Shown here piece by piece: positions 35,052-42,514 of a stretch of DNA of 63,222 nucleotides (positions are counted from its first letter, which is position 1; each line of letters opens with the position of its first letter). Below the pieces are notes generated by a model. The model was not told the DNA's origin, did no database searches, and saw only the letters and a list, made by a program, of their open reading frames with translations. Origin of the DNA: Nocardia salmonicida NBRC 13393 (lineage in GTDB: Bacteria; Actinomycetota; Actinomycetes; Mycobacteriales; Mycobacteriaceae); NCBI RefSeq assembly GCF_001613085.1, contig NZ_BDBR01000053.1, positions 1 through 63,222 of the forward strand, written 5' to 3'. Made by a program: the position numbers and the translations under genes.

Positions 35052-36406
35052 TGCGGAGCAAGTTCTACGAGGAACCCGTCGATGCCTACCTGCCGCAGAA
35101 CGGCAATCGCGGCTATCGCGTGTCCCGCTACGAGCTGGAGCTGAGCTACAAACCGGCCAGCAACCGGCTCGCCGGACGCGCGGTGATCATCGCGGTCACC
35201 ACGACGGTGCGGCCGTGGTTCACCCTCGACATATCGCAGGCGCTGATGGTGTCGAAGGTGCTCGTCAACGGGTCGAAGGCGGTGAAATTCGTCCATCAGC
35301 AGGGCAAGCTCGCGCTCACGCCGCAGCAGAAGATCCCCGCCGGTGGCGTTCTCGAGATCACCGTCCATTATGCGGGCACCCCCAAGCCGGTGCGCGGGCC
35401 GTGGGGCGAGGTCGGCTGGGAAGAGCTCACCGAGGGCGCGCTGGTCGCGAGTCAGCCCAACGGCGCGGCCTCCTGGTTCCCGTGCGACGACCACCCGAGT
35501 TCCAAAGCGTCCTACCGGATTTCGATCACCACCGACAGCCCGTTCTACGCGCTGGCCAACGGCACCCTGCTCAGCAAGCAGCCCAAGGCCAGCCAGACCA
35601 CCTGGGTGTACGAGATGGCCGAGCCGATGGCGAGCTATCTGGCGACGATCCAGATCGGCAGCTACCGCAAGTACCGGGTCGGCGCCGCAGGCGAACCGGT
35701 GCCGATGCACGCTGTCATCCCGCCGCGATTGCGAGCGAGCTTCGACCACGACTTCGCGCGCCAGCCCGAGATGATGGCGTTGTTCACCGAGCGGTTCGGG
35801 CCGTACCCGTTCGACGATTACACCGTGGTCGTCACCGACGACGAACTCGACATCCCGATCGAGGCGCAGGGGATCTCGATCTTCGGCGCCAACCATTGCG
35901 ATGGCAAGCGCGGCGCGGAACGCCTTGTCGCACACGAACTCGCGCATCAGTGGTTCGGCAACAGCCTCACGCTGAAGCGGTGGCAAGACATCTGGCTACA
36001 CGAGGGTTTCGCCTGTTACGCGGAATGGATCTGGTCCGAAGCCTCCGGTGGGCCGACCGCCGATCAGCTGGCCCGGGCCGCGCGGGCGAACCTCGCGCGT
36101 CAGCCGCAGGACATCATCATCGGCGATCCCGGACCCAAGGACATGTTCGACGACCGGGTCTACAAGCGTGGCGCGCTCACCCTGCACGCGCTGCGGCTGG
36201 AACTGCGCGATCACCTGTTCTTCGAACTGATCAAAGAGTGGACCGCGCGGTACCGGCACTCCTCTATTACTACGGAGGAATTCGTCGACCTGGCGGGCCA
36301 CTACAGTGTGGCGCCGCTGCGCGGTCTGTTCGCGATCTGGCTCGGGACCAAGCCGCTGCCACAACTACCGCCGCTGGGCGGGCAGGCGCATCAGAACACC
36401 AGGTAG
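35051..36406 (+). CDS. M1 family zinc metallopeptidase
   Basis: 451 residues, gluzincin aminopeptidase of the short bacterial M1 group. The zinc site is HELAHQWFG near residue 295 with HEGFACYAEW about 20 residues on. The exopeptidase-specificity loop is DIPIEAQGISIFG, which retains the Glu seen in ALETQ-type members rather than GAMEN. No signal peptide is visible, so it is probably cytosolic. The ATG at 35051 shares one base with the stop of the Pls-like gene (TGATG), giving strong translational coupling and suggesting processing or self-protection of the NRPS product. The 3' end overlaps the convergent small gene by 16 bases. Confidence 0.94.
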   Translation: MRSKFYEEPVDAYLPQNGNRGYRVSRYELELSYKPASNRLAGRAVIIAVTTTVRPWFTLDISQALMVSKVLVNGSKAVKFVHQQGKLALTPQQKIPAGGVLEITVHYAGTPKPVRGPWGEVGWEELTEGALVASQPNGAASWFPCDDHPSSKASYRISITTDSPFYALANGTLLSKQPKASQTTWVYEMAEPMASYLATIQIGSYRKYRVGAAGEPVPMHAVIPPRLRASFDHDFARQPEMMALFTERFGPYPFDDYTVVVTDDELDIPIEAQGISIFGANHCDGKRGAERLVAHELAHQWFGNSLTLKRWQDIWLHEGFACYAEWIWSEASGGPTADQLARAARANLARQPQDIIIGDPGPKDMFDDRVYKRGALTLHALRLELRDHLFFELIKEWTARYRHSSITTEEFVDLAGHYSVAPLRGLFAIWLGTKPLPQLPPLGGQAHQNTR

Positions 36407-36576
36407 CGCTGGGCCAGTTCCTCGATGAGCGGATCCTCGGCCTGCACCATCTCCAGTGCCTCGAGGTCATCGGCCACCGAGATGGTCCTGGCGTCGTCGT
36501 GCTCGGGGTCCGGCCCGTCCTGGGCGAGCTGGCGCTGCAATTTCTGTCTGACTCTGTCCTTCAGTGAATCGCCCAT
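36391..36576 (-). CDS. 61-residue hypothetical protein
   Basis: Small acidic helical protein (MGDSLKDRVRQKLQRQLAQD ... EDPLIEELAQRYLVF). It has no TM or signal peptide. Codon bias is clear and the ATG lies at 36574-36576. It overlaps the convergent M1 peptidase by 16 bases and follows the DUF2752 gene on the same strand by 38 bases. Conserved short proteins like this occur in Nocardia and mycobacteria, but I know no function. Confidence 0.65.
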   Translation of the reverse strand: MGDSLKDRVRQKLQRQLAQDGPDPEHDDARTISVADDLEALEMVQAEDPLIEELAQRYLVF

Positions 36577-36614
36577 AGGTCCAGCTTGCCCGGTATTCGG
36601 ATTGCGAACCACTG

Positions 36615-37079
36615 TCAGACAGGCGTGAGCCAGGTTCCCCACGGCGTGTTGCGGAGTACGGAGTAGACGGCGAGTAGCCCGAAGAAGGACCACACGATCA
36701 CCGGGCTCAGACTGGGCAGACGCCACCGTTGTCCACGGCGAGCACGCAGGATCCAGTCGATGACGAAGACCGCGAACGCCACGGTCAGCGGTACGGCGAG
36801 CAGATTGCTGTGCAGCGAGTCGATGATGTTGCCGTCGGTGAGGTTGTGCATCGCGCGCATGCCACCACAGCCGGGGCAGTACACCCCGAACAGCACGTAG
36901 ACCGGGCACAGGCCGTAGGAACCCTCGACGTGCGGGTCGCGGAAATGCAGCAGGGCCAGCGTCCCGATGCCGAGACCGGCGGCGATCACCGGGGGTGTCA
37001 TCCGCTGCCAGGTCGAGCGCGGGGCACCCCGGTTCGGGTCTGCACCGGAAAACTCGGCCGTGACGTGCGTTTTGTCCAC
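36615..37079 (-). CDS. DUF2752 membrane protein
   Basis: 154 residues with three or four TM segments. The conserved DUF2752 motif YCPGCGGMRA lies in FGVYCPGCGGMRAMHNLTDG after the first TM (about residue 70). Helices near 28-45, 92-112 and 128-147 follow. The GTG at 37077-37079 is preceded by GGGGA. Function unknown; related proteins occur widely in actinobacteria, often alone. The two Cys could bind metal or form a disulfide. Confidence 0.88.
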   Translation of the reverse strand: MDKTHVTAEFSGADPNRGAPRSTWQRMTPPVIAAGLGIGTLALLHFRDPHVEGSYGLCPVYVLFGVYCPGCGGMRAMHNLTDGNIIDSLHSNLLAVPLTVAFAVFVIDWILRARRGQRWRLPSLSPVIVWSFFGLLAVYSVLRNTPWGTWLTPV

Positions 37080-37303
37080 TCCCCTACGGTAGCGGCGACC
37101 GATCACCGCCGCCAGCAGAAGCCTGGCGCGAACGATGCCTGATCGTGCTCTTTCGGTGTAATTTTTCGCCGGATTCTGGCGATTTCACAATGCCGGCATA
37201 CTCGGTGACTCAGTTCACAACAAGTGGGACACTGTGACCCGCTAACACTAGCTAGCACCCCAGCTCGCACTGTACGGTGGCCTACGACACAAAGGAGTGC
37301 CAC

Positions 37304-38392
37304 ATGCTTGCGAAGTCGATGATGACGCTCGCGGCAGCGCGAACCATGGTCTCTCACCTCGAGACCGGCGCACTGACCGCACAGTTCCGTGCCGGGCTGC
37401 GTACCCGCAGTTTCGCCACCGCGAAACTCAACGCTCCCACCGCCGAGCATCGGGTCGTCCCGGTGGCCACCGCGGACGGCGCGCAGCTCCGGGTTCACGT
37501 CTACGGTCCCGATACCGCCCCCACCCTGGTCCTCATCCATGGCTGGGCCTGCAGTATCGAATACTGGAACCCGCAGATCACCGCCTTCGCCGGCGAGTAC
37601 CGCGTGGTCAGCTACGACCAGCGCGGCCACGGCGAGTCCACCCTCGGCACCGCCGTCCCCAGCGAGCACACCCTCGCCGATGATCTGTCCGCCGTCCTCG
37701 ACGCGACGCTGCGCGGGGACGAGAAGGCCGTCCTGGCCGGGCACAGCATGGGCGGGCTCACCATTCAGGCCTGGGCCAAGCATCATCCCGCGCAGGTCTC
37801 GCAGCGCGCGTCCGCCGTGCTGCTGGCCAACACCGCCAATGCCGCGATCCGCTGGGAAACCGACATGGTGCCGGTGCTGAACAAGCAGCTCACCGTCGGG
37901 CAGTACCCGGTCACCCTGCTCGGCGCGCCGGTGCGGATGCCGCAGCCGGTCAGCGAGTCGCTGCTGTTCGCGCCGCTGCCGATCCCCGGCGGCTGGCTCA
38001 CCCAGCAGATTCTCCGCAGTCGGGTTCTCACCGCTGAGGCCACCGACGACGAGGTCGACTTCGCGATGGGCATCGTCCGCTCCTGCCGCCCGGTCGCGCG
38101 GGCCCGCCACGCCGCCGCCATGGCCGACATGGATCTGTCGGCGGGCACCGCCAACCTGACCGTGCCGACCACCGTGATCGCCAGTGCCAGGGACCGGCTG
38201 CTCCCGCAGCGCCTTTCGCGCCCGATCGTCGACATCCTGCGCCGCACCGGCCACCTGGCCGATTTCCATGTGCTGCCGCACGGTCACCTGAGCAATGTCG
38301 AAGACACCGACGCCTTCGACGCCGTGGTGCACCAGATCCTGCGCAGCTCCTCGAACTCTCGGGCCACCCGCCGCAACGTCGCTGCCCGCTGA
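37304..38392 (+). CDS. Alpha/beta fold hydrolase
   Basis: 362 residues. The canonical fold is visible: LVLIHGWACS oxyanion loop, SYDQRGHGES, and nucleophile GHSMGG (about residue 147). The acid lies around ASARDRLLP and His around LPHGHLSNVED near the end. The N-terminal 40 residues look like a membrane-proximal or signal-like helix (MLAKSMMTLAAARTMVSHLE) but are not clearly a signal peptide. AAAGGAG at 37291-37297 gives an excellent ribosome-binding site for the ATG at 37304. The substrate is unknown. It ends before a strong terminator. Confidence 0.92.
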   Translation: MLAKSMMTLAAARTMVSHLETGALTAQFRAGLRTRSFATAKLNAPTAEHRVVPVATADGAQLRVHVYGPDTAPTLVLIHGWACSIEYWNPQITAFAGEYRVVSYDQRGHGESTLGTAVPSEHTLADDLSAVLDATLRGDEKAVLAGHSMGGLTIQAWAKHHPAQVSQRASAVLLANTANAAIRWETDMVPVLNKQLTVGQYPVTLLGAPVRMPQPVSESLLFAPLPIPGGWLTQQILRSRVLTAEATDDEVDFAMGIVRSCRPVARARHAAAMADMDLSAGTANLTVPTTVIASARDRLLPQRLSRPIVDILRRTGHLADFHVLPHGHLSNVEDTDAFDAVVHQILRSSSNSRATRRNVAAR

Positions 38393-38450
38393 CCCGAGCC
38401 AGTTCTCCTGAGACCGATCAACGGCGATCGGCTCAGGAGTAACCGCGAAG

Positions 38451-38477
38451 AAGGCCCCCGACCTCGTCGGGGGCCTT
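38451..38477. terminator. Intrinsic terminator between two convergent hydrolase genes
   Basis: AAGGCCCCCGAC (38451-38462) and GTCGGGGGCCTT (38466-38477) form a perfect 12-bp stem around CTC. T residues follow on the plus strand. It serves the hydrolase ending at 38392 and the one ending at 38488. Confidence 0.9.
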
Positions 38478-38487
38478 TGTCGTCGAG

Positions 38488-39861
38488 TCATGGCAGCAGC
38501 AGGCCCCAATACAGCGCCCAGAGCACGAATCCTGTTCCGCCGCAGACCAACAGGGCCCATCGGATCCGCGCACCAGCACTTGCTCCGCCCAGGGTGTGGC
38601 GGGCGCGGGCGAGCACGATACCTAGCGCGACCACCGCGCCGAGGGCGACCAGTTGCAGTGCCAGCCACGGCAGAGTGCGGCCGAACAACAAGGGGCCGAA
38701 CGAGGTTGCGCGGGCGGTGAGGATGTAGCCGAGCTGGACCACAGTGCCCACGATGCCGATCACTGTCGCGCACACCAATACTCGCGCGGGCAGCCGATCG
38801 GGCAGCCGCCATCGCCCGACCATCCCGGTGAACGCGTAACCGCTCAGCGCCAGGATCATGCCGAACGACAGGGTCAGTTGCACCGCGGTCGATTCCCACC
38901 AGGAGGCCGGGGCCAGCGCCCGCACCGGATGTCCCTGTTCCGCTGGCTGATCCGTGATCGGCGGTGTCGCCGAACCGGGAAGACCGTTGACCCAATCACC
39001 CATGAGCTCGCCGTATCCCGACGCCAAGCCAGGGAGTTTGTCGAAGCCGTCGGTGGTCGGCTGTCCGGCGTGCTGGGCGTTCGGGAGCGTGCGCAGCGTG
39101 TAGTTCGTCTTTCCGGCGTGGTCGAAGGCGGTCTGAAAGCCGCGCAGGCTGTCACCGGGTGGGGTGAGGCGGTCCTGGTCACCCCAGATCGCGAGGACCG
39201 GCTGTGTGATTCTCTCCAGTACCGGGATCGGGTCGTAGTCGGCCTGCGCGAATTGGTCGGCGGCTACCAGCTGACGAATACCGTTGCGGGCCAGTACATC
39301 GACCATCGAGCCGCGTACGCCTGCCGCACCGAACCGGGTCTCGTTGGCCCACGCCTGTTGCGCGGCGGGTTGGGCTGAGTTGGCGCCGATCGTGATCAGG
39401 AAGGCGGCCTCGGTGGATCGTGAAGCAGCCAGTGGTGCGACCCATCCGCCCTCCGACAGTCCCCACAGACCGACGCGCGCCGGATCGACTTCGGGCCGAT
39501 TCCGCAGTGCGGCAAGACCTGCCAGTGCATCGTCGGCCAGGAGTGAGTAGTCACGGTGCGATGGCGTATATCCCTCGGTGCGCTTGTCGTAGCGCAACGC
39601 GACGATGCCCGCTCGGGCGAATGCCTCGGCGACCACGTCGTAGTGCTCGCCGCTACCGTTGCCCGAGCCGTGGACGAGCACGACACCCGGCCTGCCGGTC
39701 GCTCCCGCCGGGGCGTGCACTGTGCCGGAGGTGGTTGTGCCGTCTGTGCGGGTGAACGTGATGTCGACGGTGACGGTGTTCTGTGCGTGCGCCGCCGGAA
39801 ACCCAGCGACGGCGGCGATCATGATGGCGAGCAGAATGATGCGTCGGAAGATCAAGAGCAC
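38488..39861 (-). CDS. Exported alpha/beta hydrolase with C-terminal membrane domain
   Basis: About 457 residues. Signal peptide (MLLIFRRIILLAIMIAAVAG), then a dienelactone-hydrolase/BAAT-like hydrolase domain. This has VVLVHGSGNGSGEHYD, the nucleophile in GLWGLSEGGWVAPL, acid in AIWGDQDRLTPPG and His in NAQHAGQ. Four TM helices follow (about 340-455), so the hydrolase domain should be tethered outside the membrane. The GTG at 39859-39861 begins 8 bases after the stop of the ArsR gene, so the two form an operon. The longer upstream frame overlaps arsR and is not real. Confidence 0.88.
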   Translation of the reverse strand: MLLIFRRIILLAIMIAAVAGFPAAHAQNTVTVDITFTRTDGTTTSGTVHAPAGATGRPGVVLVHGSGNGSGEHYDVVAEAFARAGIVALRYDKRTEGYTPSHRDYSLLADDALAGLAALRNRPEVDPARVGLWGLSEGGWVAPLAASRSTEAAFLITIGANSAQPAAQQAWANETRFGAAGVRGSMVDVLARNGIRQLVAADQFAQADYDPIPVLERITQPVLAIWGDQDRLTPPGDSLRGFQTAFDHAGKTNYTLRTLPNAQHAGQPTTDGFDKLPGLASGYGELMGDWVNGLPGSATPPITDQPAEQGHPVRALAPASWWESTAVQLTLSFGMILALSGYAFTGMVGRWRLPDRLPARVLVCATVIGIVGTVVQLGYILTARATSFGPLLFGRTLPWLALQLVALGAVVALGIVLARARHTLGGASAGARIRWALLVCGGTGFVLWALYWGLLLP

Positions 39862-39869
39862 GCCATGTC

Positions 39870-40451
39870 CTAGTCTGCGGTGTTCGGGCGAGGTGCCGGG
39901 AAGGCGAGAAAGCGCGTCAGCACGCGGCGGACACCGGGGCGACCCTGCGGGTGAGACTGCTGAAAACGCTTGAGCAGCACCATGTAGTCCTCGAAGAATT
40001 CCTCGAGTTCGGCGGGTGTCGCGTAGATCGCGCCGCGCGAGAAGGGCATCATGTCGGCCCACTCACCCAACTCGGCACGCTCGGCCTGGAAGCGCTGGAA
40101 CATCTCGATGTCTTCGGTGATGTGCTGGGCGACAAGACCTTCCATCAGCTCGCGTAACTCCGGCGACTGTTCGCGGTCCATCCGGTAGCGCAGGTCCTTC
40201 GGCGGCGAACGCCACCACCGCTCCTTGCCCTTGGCCAGTTCGGGCGCCTCCTCGATGAAGCCGTGTTCGGCGAGTTGGCGCAGGTGATAACTGGTCGCGC
40301 CGGTGTTCTCGCCCAACTGCGCCCCCAAAGCCGTCGCGGTCGCAGGCCCGTTCTCGGCAAGTGCGCGCAAGATCCGCTGCCGCAGCGGGTGCGCGAGCGC
40401 GCGGAGGGCTGCGGGATCGGTGATCTCTCTGGGTGTTACCTCGTCGGCCAT
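39870..40451 (-). CDS. ArsR family transcriptional repressor
   Basis: 193 residues. N-terminal winged HTH (LRALAHPLRQRILRALAENG, LGENTGATSYHLRQLAEHGF) as in ArsR/HTH_20 proteins. A C-terminal helical extension of about 100 residues (ELRELMEGLVAQHITEDIEM ... EEFFEDYMVLLKRFQQ) is typical of the larger actinobacterial members without metal-binding Cys. It is first in an operon with the membrane hydrolase. A nested palindromic operator precedes the ATG at 40449-40451 within 3 bases. Confidence 0.92.
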   Translation of the reverse strand: MADEVTPREITDPAALRALAHPLRQRILRALAENGPATATALGAQLGENTGATSYHLRQLAEHGFIEEAPELAKGKERWWRSPPKDLRYRMDREQSPELRELMEGLVAQHITEDIEMFQRFQAERAELGEWADMMPFSRGAIYATPAELEEFFEDYMVLLKRFQQSHPQGRPGVRRVLTRFLAFPAPRPNTAD

Positions 40452-40453
40452 AG

Positions 40454-40501
40454 TTGCACAGTACTATTTGCACAATTATCTGTGCAAAGAATTTTATGCA
40501 A
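40454..40501. promoter_or_regulatory. Nested palindromic operator/promoter of the arsR operon
   Basis: Four half-sites are symmetrically placed: TTGCACA (40454), TTGCACA (40468), TGTGCAA (40481) and TATGCAA (40495). The inner pair forms a perfect palindrome TTTGCACA-ATTATC-TGTGCAAA (40467-40488). The outer pair is spaced one further 14-base step on each side and has one mismatch. The region is AT-rich against its surroundings and lies directly upstream of the ATG, so it probably also holds the promoter. Confidence 0.8.
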
Positions 40502-41043
40502 CAACACTCTACGACGGGGTTCGAAACCAGCAGGCCCCGGCGCACATGCGCCGGGGCCTGGGACTACGAGGTTGGATTCAATGTCAACTCTGCTCACCGG
40601 CCGAGTGGGCCGATGCCGTACACCGCATCCGACTTTCCTTGAGACGCGGAACTGATAAATGACTACTCAGTGGGCACCACCTCCTGGATCGCCGGTCTTA
40701 TCCTCATTGCTTGTTCACTTCGTTCTTCGTCTTGCTTCTTCGCCCTCTCCGGCGGCCCGGCCTACTGCACCGGATTCTCTTCTCCGCCGGAAGGGACGGT
40801 CGAACTACCTACTCCCGGGCAGCTCACCTGCCCGGCCTCTGGACTTATCTTCTGAACGACAGTGACTGTATACCGACTCCAGATGAATGTCTACACTCAA
40901 CACCACAGATTTTTTCCGGCCACGACGATGGCTTACCCCACCAGCATCAGCCGTGGTCATCGTGCCGCAGGCCGCGACAGGTGGGCTGATTCGCATCCGA
41001 GCGCGGACGACCTGACCCCGGTCCATGTTCTGAGAAATGCAGA
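40502..41043. other. Long intergenic region with hairpin, no supported gene
   Basis: About 540 bases of relatively low GC. Several short frames exist (for example a GTG start at 40670 giving a 61-residue Cys/Ser-rich peptide with a hydrophobic start, and an ATG at 40659). None has a ribosome-binding site or the GC3 bias of the surrounding genes. A palindrome CAGGCCCCGGCGCA (40531-40544) / TGCGCCGGGGCCTG (40547-40560) is listed separately. I can support no gene here. Confidence 0.5.
40531..40560. terminator. Perfect 14-bp palindrome, terminator-like
   Basis: CAGGCCCCGGCGCA and its exact complement separated by CA. It has the shape of an actinobacterial terminator stem but lies upstream of arsR with no gene ending nearby. 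It could stop antisense transcription from the operator region or be a remnant. Confidence 0.45.
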
Positions 41044-41044
41044 A

Positions 41045-41078
41045 AGGGCGGGCACCGGATGTGTCCGGTGCCCGCCCT
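41045..41078 (-). terminator. Terminator downstream of tRNA-Thr
   Basis: AGGGCGGGCACCGGA (41045-41059) pairs perfectly with 41064-41078 around TGTG. On the minus strand it follows the tRNA 3' end by 14 bases and is followed by TTTCT. Confidence 0.85.
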
Positions 41079-41092
41079 CTACTGGCGTTTTG

Positions 41093-41165
41093 AGCCGCCT
41101 GCGAGAATCGAACTCGCGACCTTTTCATTACGAGTGAAGCGCTCTACCGACTGAGCTAAGGCGGC
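41093..41165 (-). tRNA. tRNA-Thr, anticodon CGT
   Basis: The minus strand reads GCCGCCTTAGCTCAGTCGG and continues. The acceptor stem GCCGCCT/AGGCGGC is intact. The D-arm is AGAGC, the anticodon arm is TTCACTCGTAATGAA with CGT, and the T-arm is GCGAGTTCGATTCTCGC. 73 nt, with discriminator T. CCA is not encoded. It reads the ACG codon. Confidence 0.97.
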
Positions 41166-41223
41166 GTGCCATTTCGGCGACGCGAGTCTATCGCGGGAAC
41201 GGGTAGAACGCGAAAACGGGTGG

Positions 41224-42423
41224 TCAGGTGGTGCGGGCGGTGATGAGGGTGGCGACCATGGCAGCGATGGCGAAGCGGGGTTTCACGTTGAGGTCGAGGG
41301 CTTCGCGGCAGGCCAGGACGGCGTCGATGCTGCGCAGGAGGCCTTCGGGGCGGACATTGGTGGCCAGGTCGGTGATCTCGCTTGCCATGTCGGGGTGGGT
41401 GAGGGTGATGGGGGTGCCGCGGCCTGCGAAGCGCATGGCCAGGGCGTCGCGGTACATGCCTGCGATGTCGATGAGGGCGCGGTCGAGTGCGTCGCGGCCG
41501 GTGCGAGTGGCGCGGGATTTCTGGCGGCGTTCGAGGTCTTTGAGGACACCGGCCGAACCGCGGGTGGCCGAGGCGGAGCCCTTGCCGGTGCCGCCGGCGC
41601 CGAGGGCGGTGGCGAGTTCGTCGCGTTCGCGGTCGTCGCGGTCGGCGCTCATCAGCTTGGCTTCGTCGTCGGCGGATTTCACCAGTTCGTCGGCGGCGGC
41701 ATAGGCGGCGCCGGGGCGTTCGGTGGCAGTGACCAGGGCAAGGGCGCGCTTGCGTCGTTGGCGGGAGTCTTCGTCGGTGGCGAGGCGGCGGGCTCGGCCG
41801 ACGTGGCCGCCGCTGACCGAAGCGGCCCAGTCGGCGGTTTTCGCGTCGAGCTGGTCGCGCTCGCGCAGGACCTGTGCGATAGCGGGGACGGTCGGGGTCA
41901 CCAGGTGTACGTGTCTGCAGCGTGAGCGCAGGGTGACGGAGATGTCCTCGGGGTCGACGGTGGGGGCGCACAGCAGGAAGACGGTGCGGTCCGGTGGTTC
42001 TTCGACGACCTTGAGCAGGGCATTGGCAGCACCCTCGGTAAGGCGGTCGGCGTCTTCGACGACTACCACCTGCCAGCGACCGGTGCTCGGACGACGGGCC
42101 GCGATCTGCACGATCGCGCGCATCTCCTTGGTGCTGATGCTCAGACCCTCGGGGATGATGCGGCGCACGTCGCCGTGGGTACCGGCCATCGTGGTGGTGC
42201 ACGCGTGGCACTTCCCGCAGCCGACGATGTCGGGATCGGTGCACTCCAGCGCCGCCGCGAAACACAGCGCCGCGACGGACCGCCCCGACCCGGGCGGCCC
42301 GGTGAACAGCCACGAATGCGTCATCGCCCCGGTGACCACCCCGGCCCGCGCCGCCTTCGCGGCAGCGGCCAGCTCGGTCTCGACCACGTCCTGGCCGACC
42401 AGTCGATCGAAGACACCTGCCAC
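41224..42423 (-). CDS. holB: DNA polymerase III subunit delta'
   Basis: 399 residues, clamp-loader subunit. AAA+ fold with a degenerate Walker A GPPGSGRS (Arg for the catalytic Lys). A zinc module holds four Cys (CTDPDIVGCGKCHAC). VVVEDADRLTEGAANALLKV and the SRC motif RSRCRHVHLV are present. The degenerate P-loop agrees with delta' not acting as an ATPase. The GTG is at 42421-42423. It is downstream of topA on the same strand (91-base gap). In M. tuberculosis an adenylate cyclase gene (Rv3645) separates them, and it is absent here. Confidence 0.96.
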   Translation of the reverse strand: MAGVFDRLVGQDVVETELAAAAKAARAGVVTGAMTHSWLFTGPPGSGRSVAALCFAAALECTDPDIVGCGKCHACTTTMAGTHGDVRRIIPEGLSISTKEMRAIVQIAARRPSTGRWQVVVVEDADRLTEGAANALLKVVEEPPDRTVFLLCAPTVDPEDISVTLRSRCRHVHLVTPTVPAIAQVLRERDQLDAKTADWAASVSGGHVGRARRLATDEDSRQRRKRALALVTATERPGAAYAAADELVKSADDEAKLMSADRDDRERDELATALGAGGTGKGSASATRGSAGVLKDLERRQKSRATRTGRDALDRALIDIAGMYRDALAMRFAGRGTPITLTHPDMASEITDLATNVRPEGLLRSIDAVLACREALDLNVKPRFAIAAMVATLITARTT

Positions 42424-42514
42424 GCGCTACACCCTAGCCACGGGGTCCGACAACACTTCCGGACGCCTGGGTCATCGACAACCAGCGGATGCGGCAGCCA
42501 GGTTCACCGCTTGC

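Noticed and set aside
37103..38995. Minus-strand open frame of 630 codons
   Set aside because: Crosses the plus-strand alpha/beta hydrolase and its terminator; composition is typical of an antisense frame.
40659..40989. Three overlapping short frames in the gap before tRNA-Thr
   Set aside because: No ribosome-binding site, weak codon bias and mutually overlapping frames; the 61-residue Cys/Ser-rich one could be real but is unsupported.
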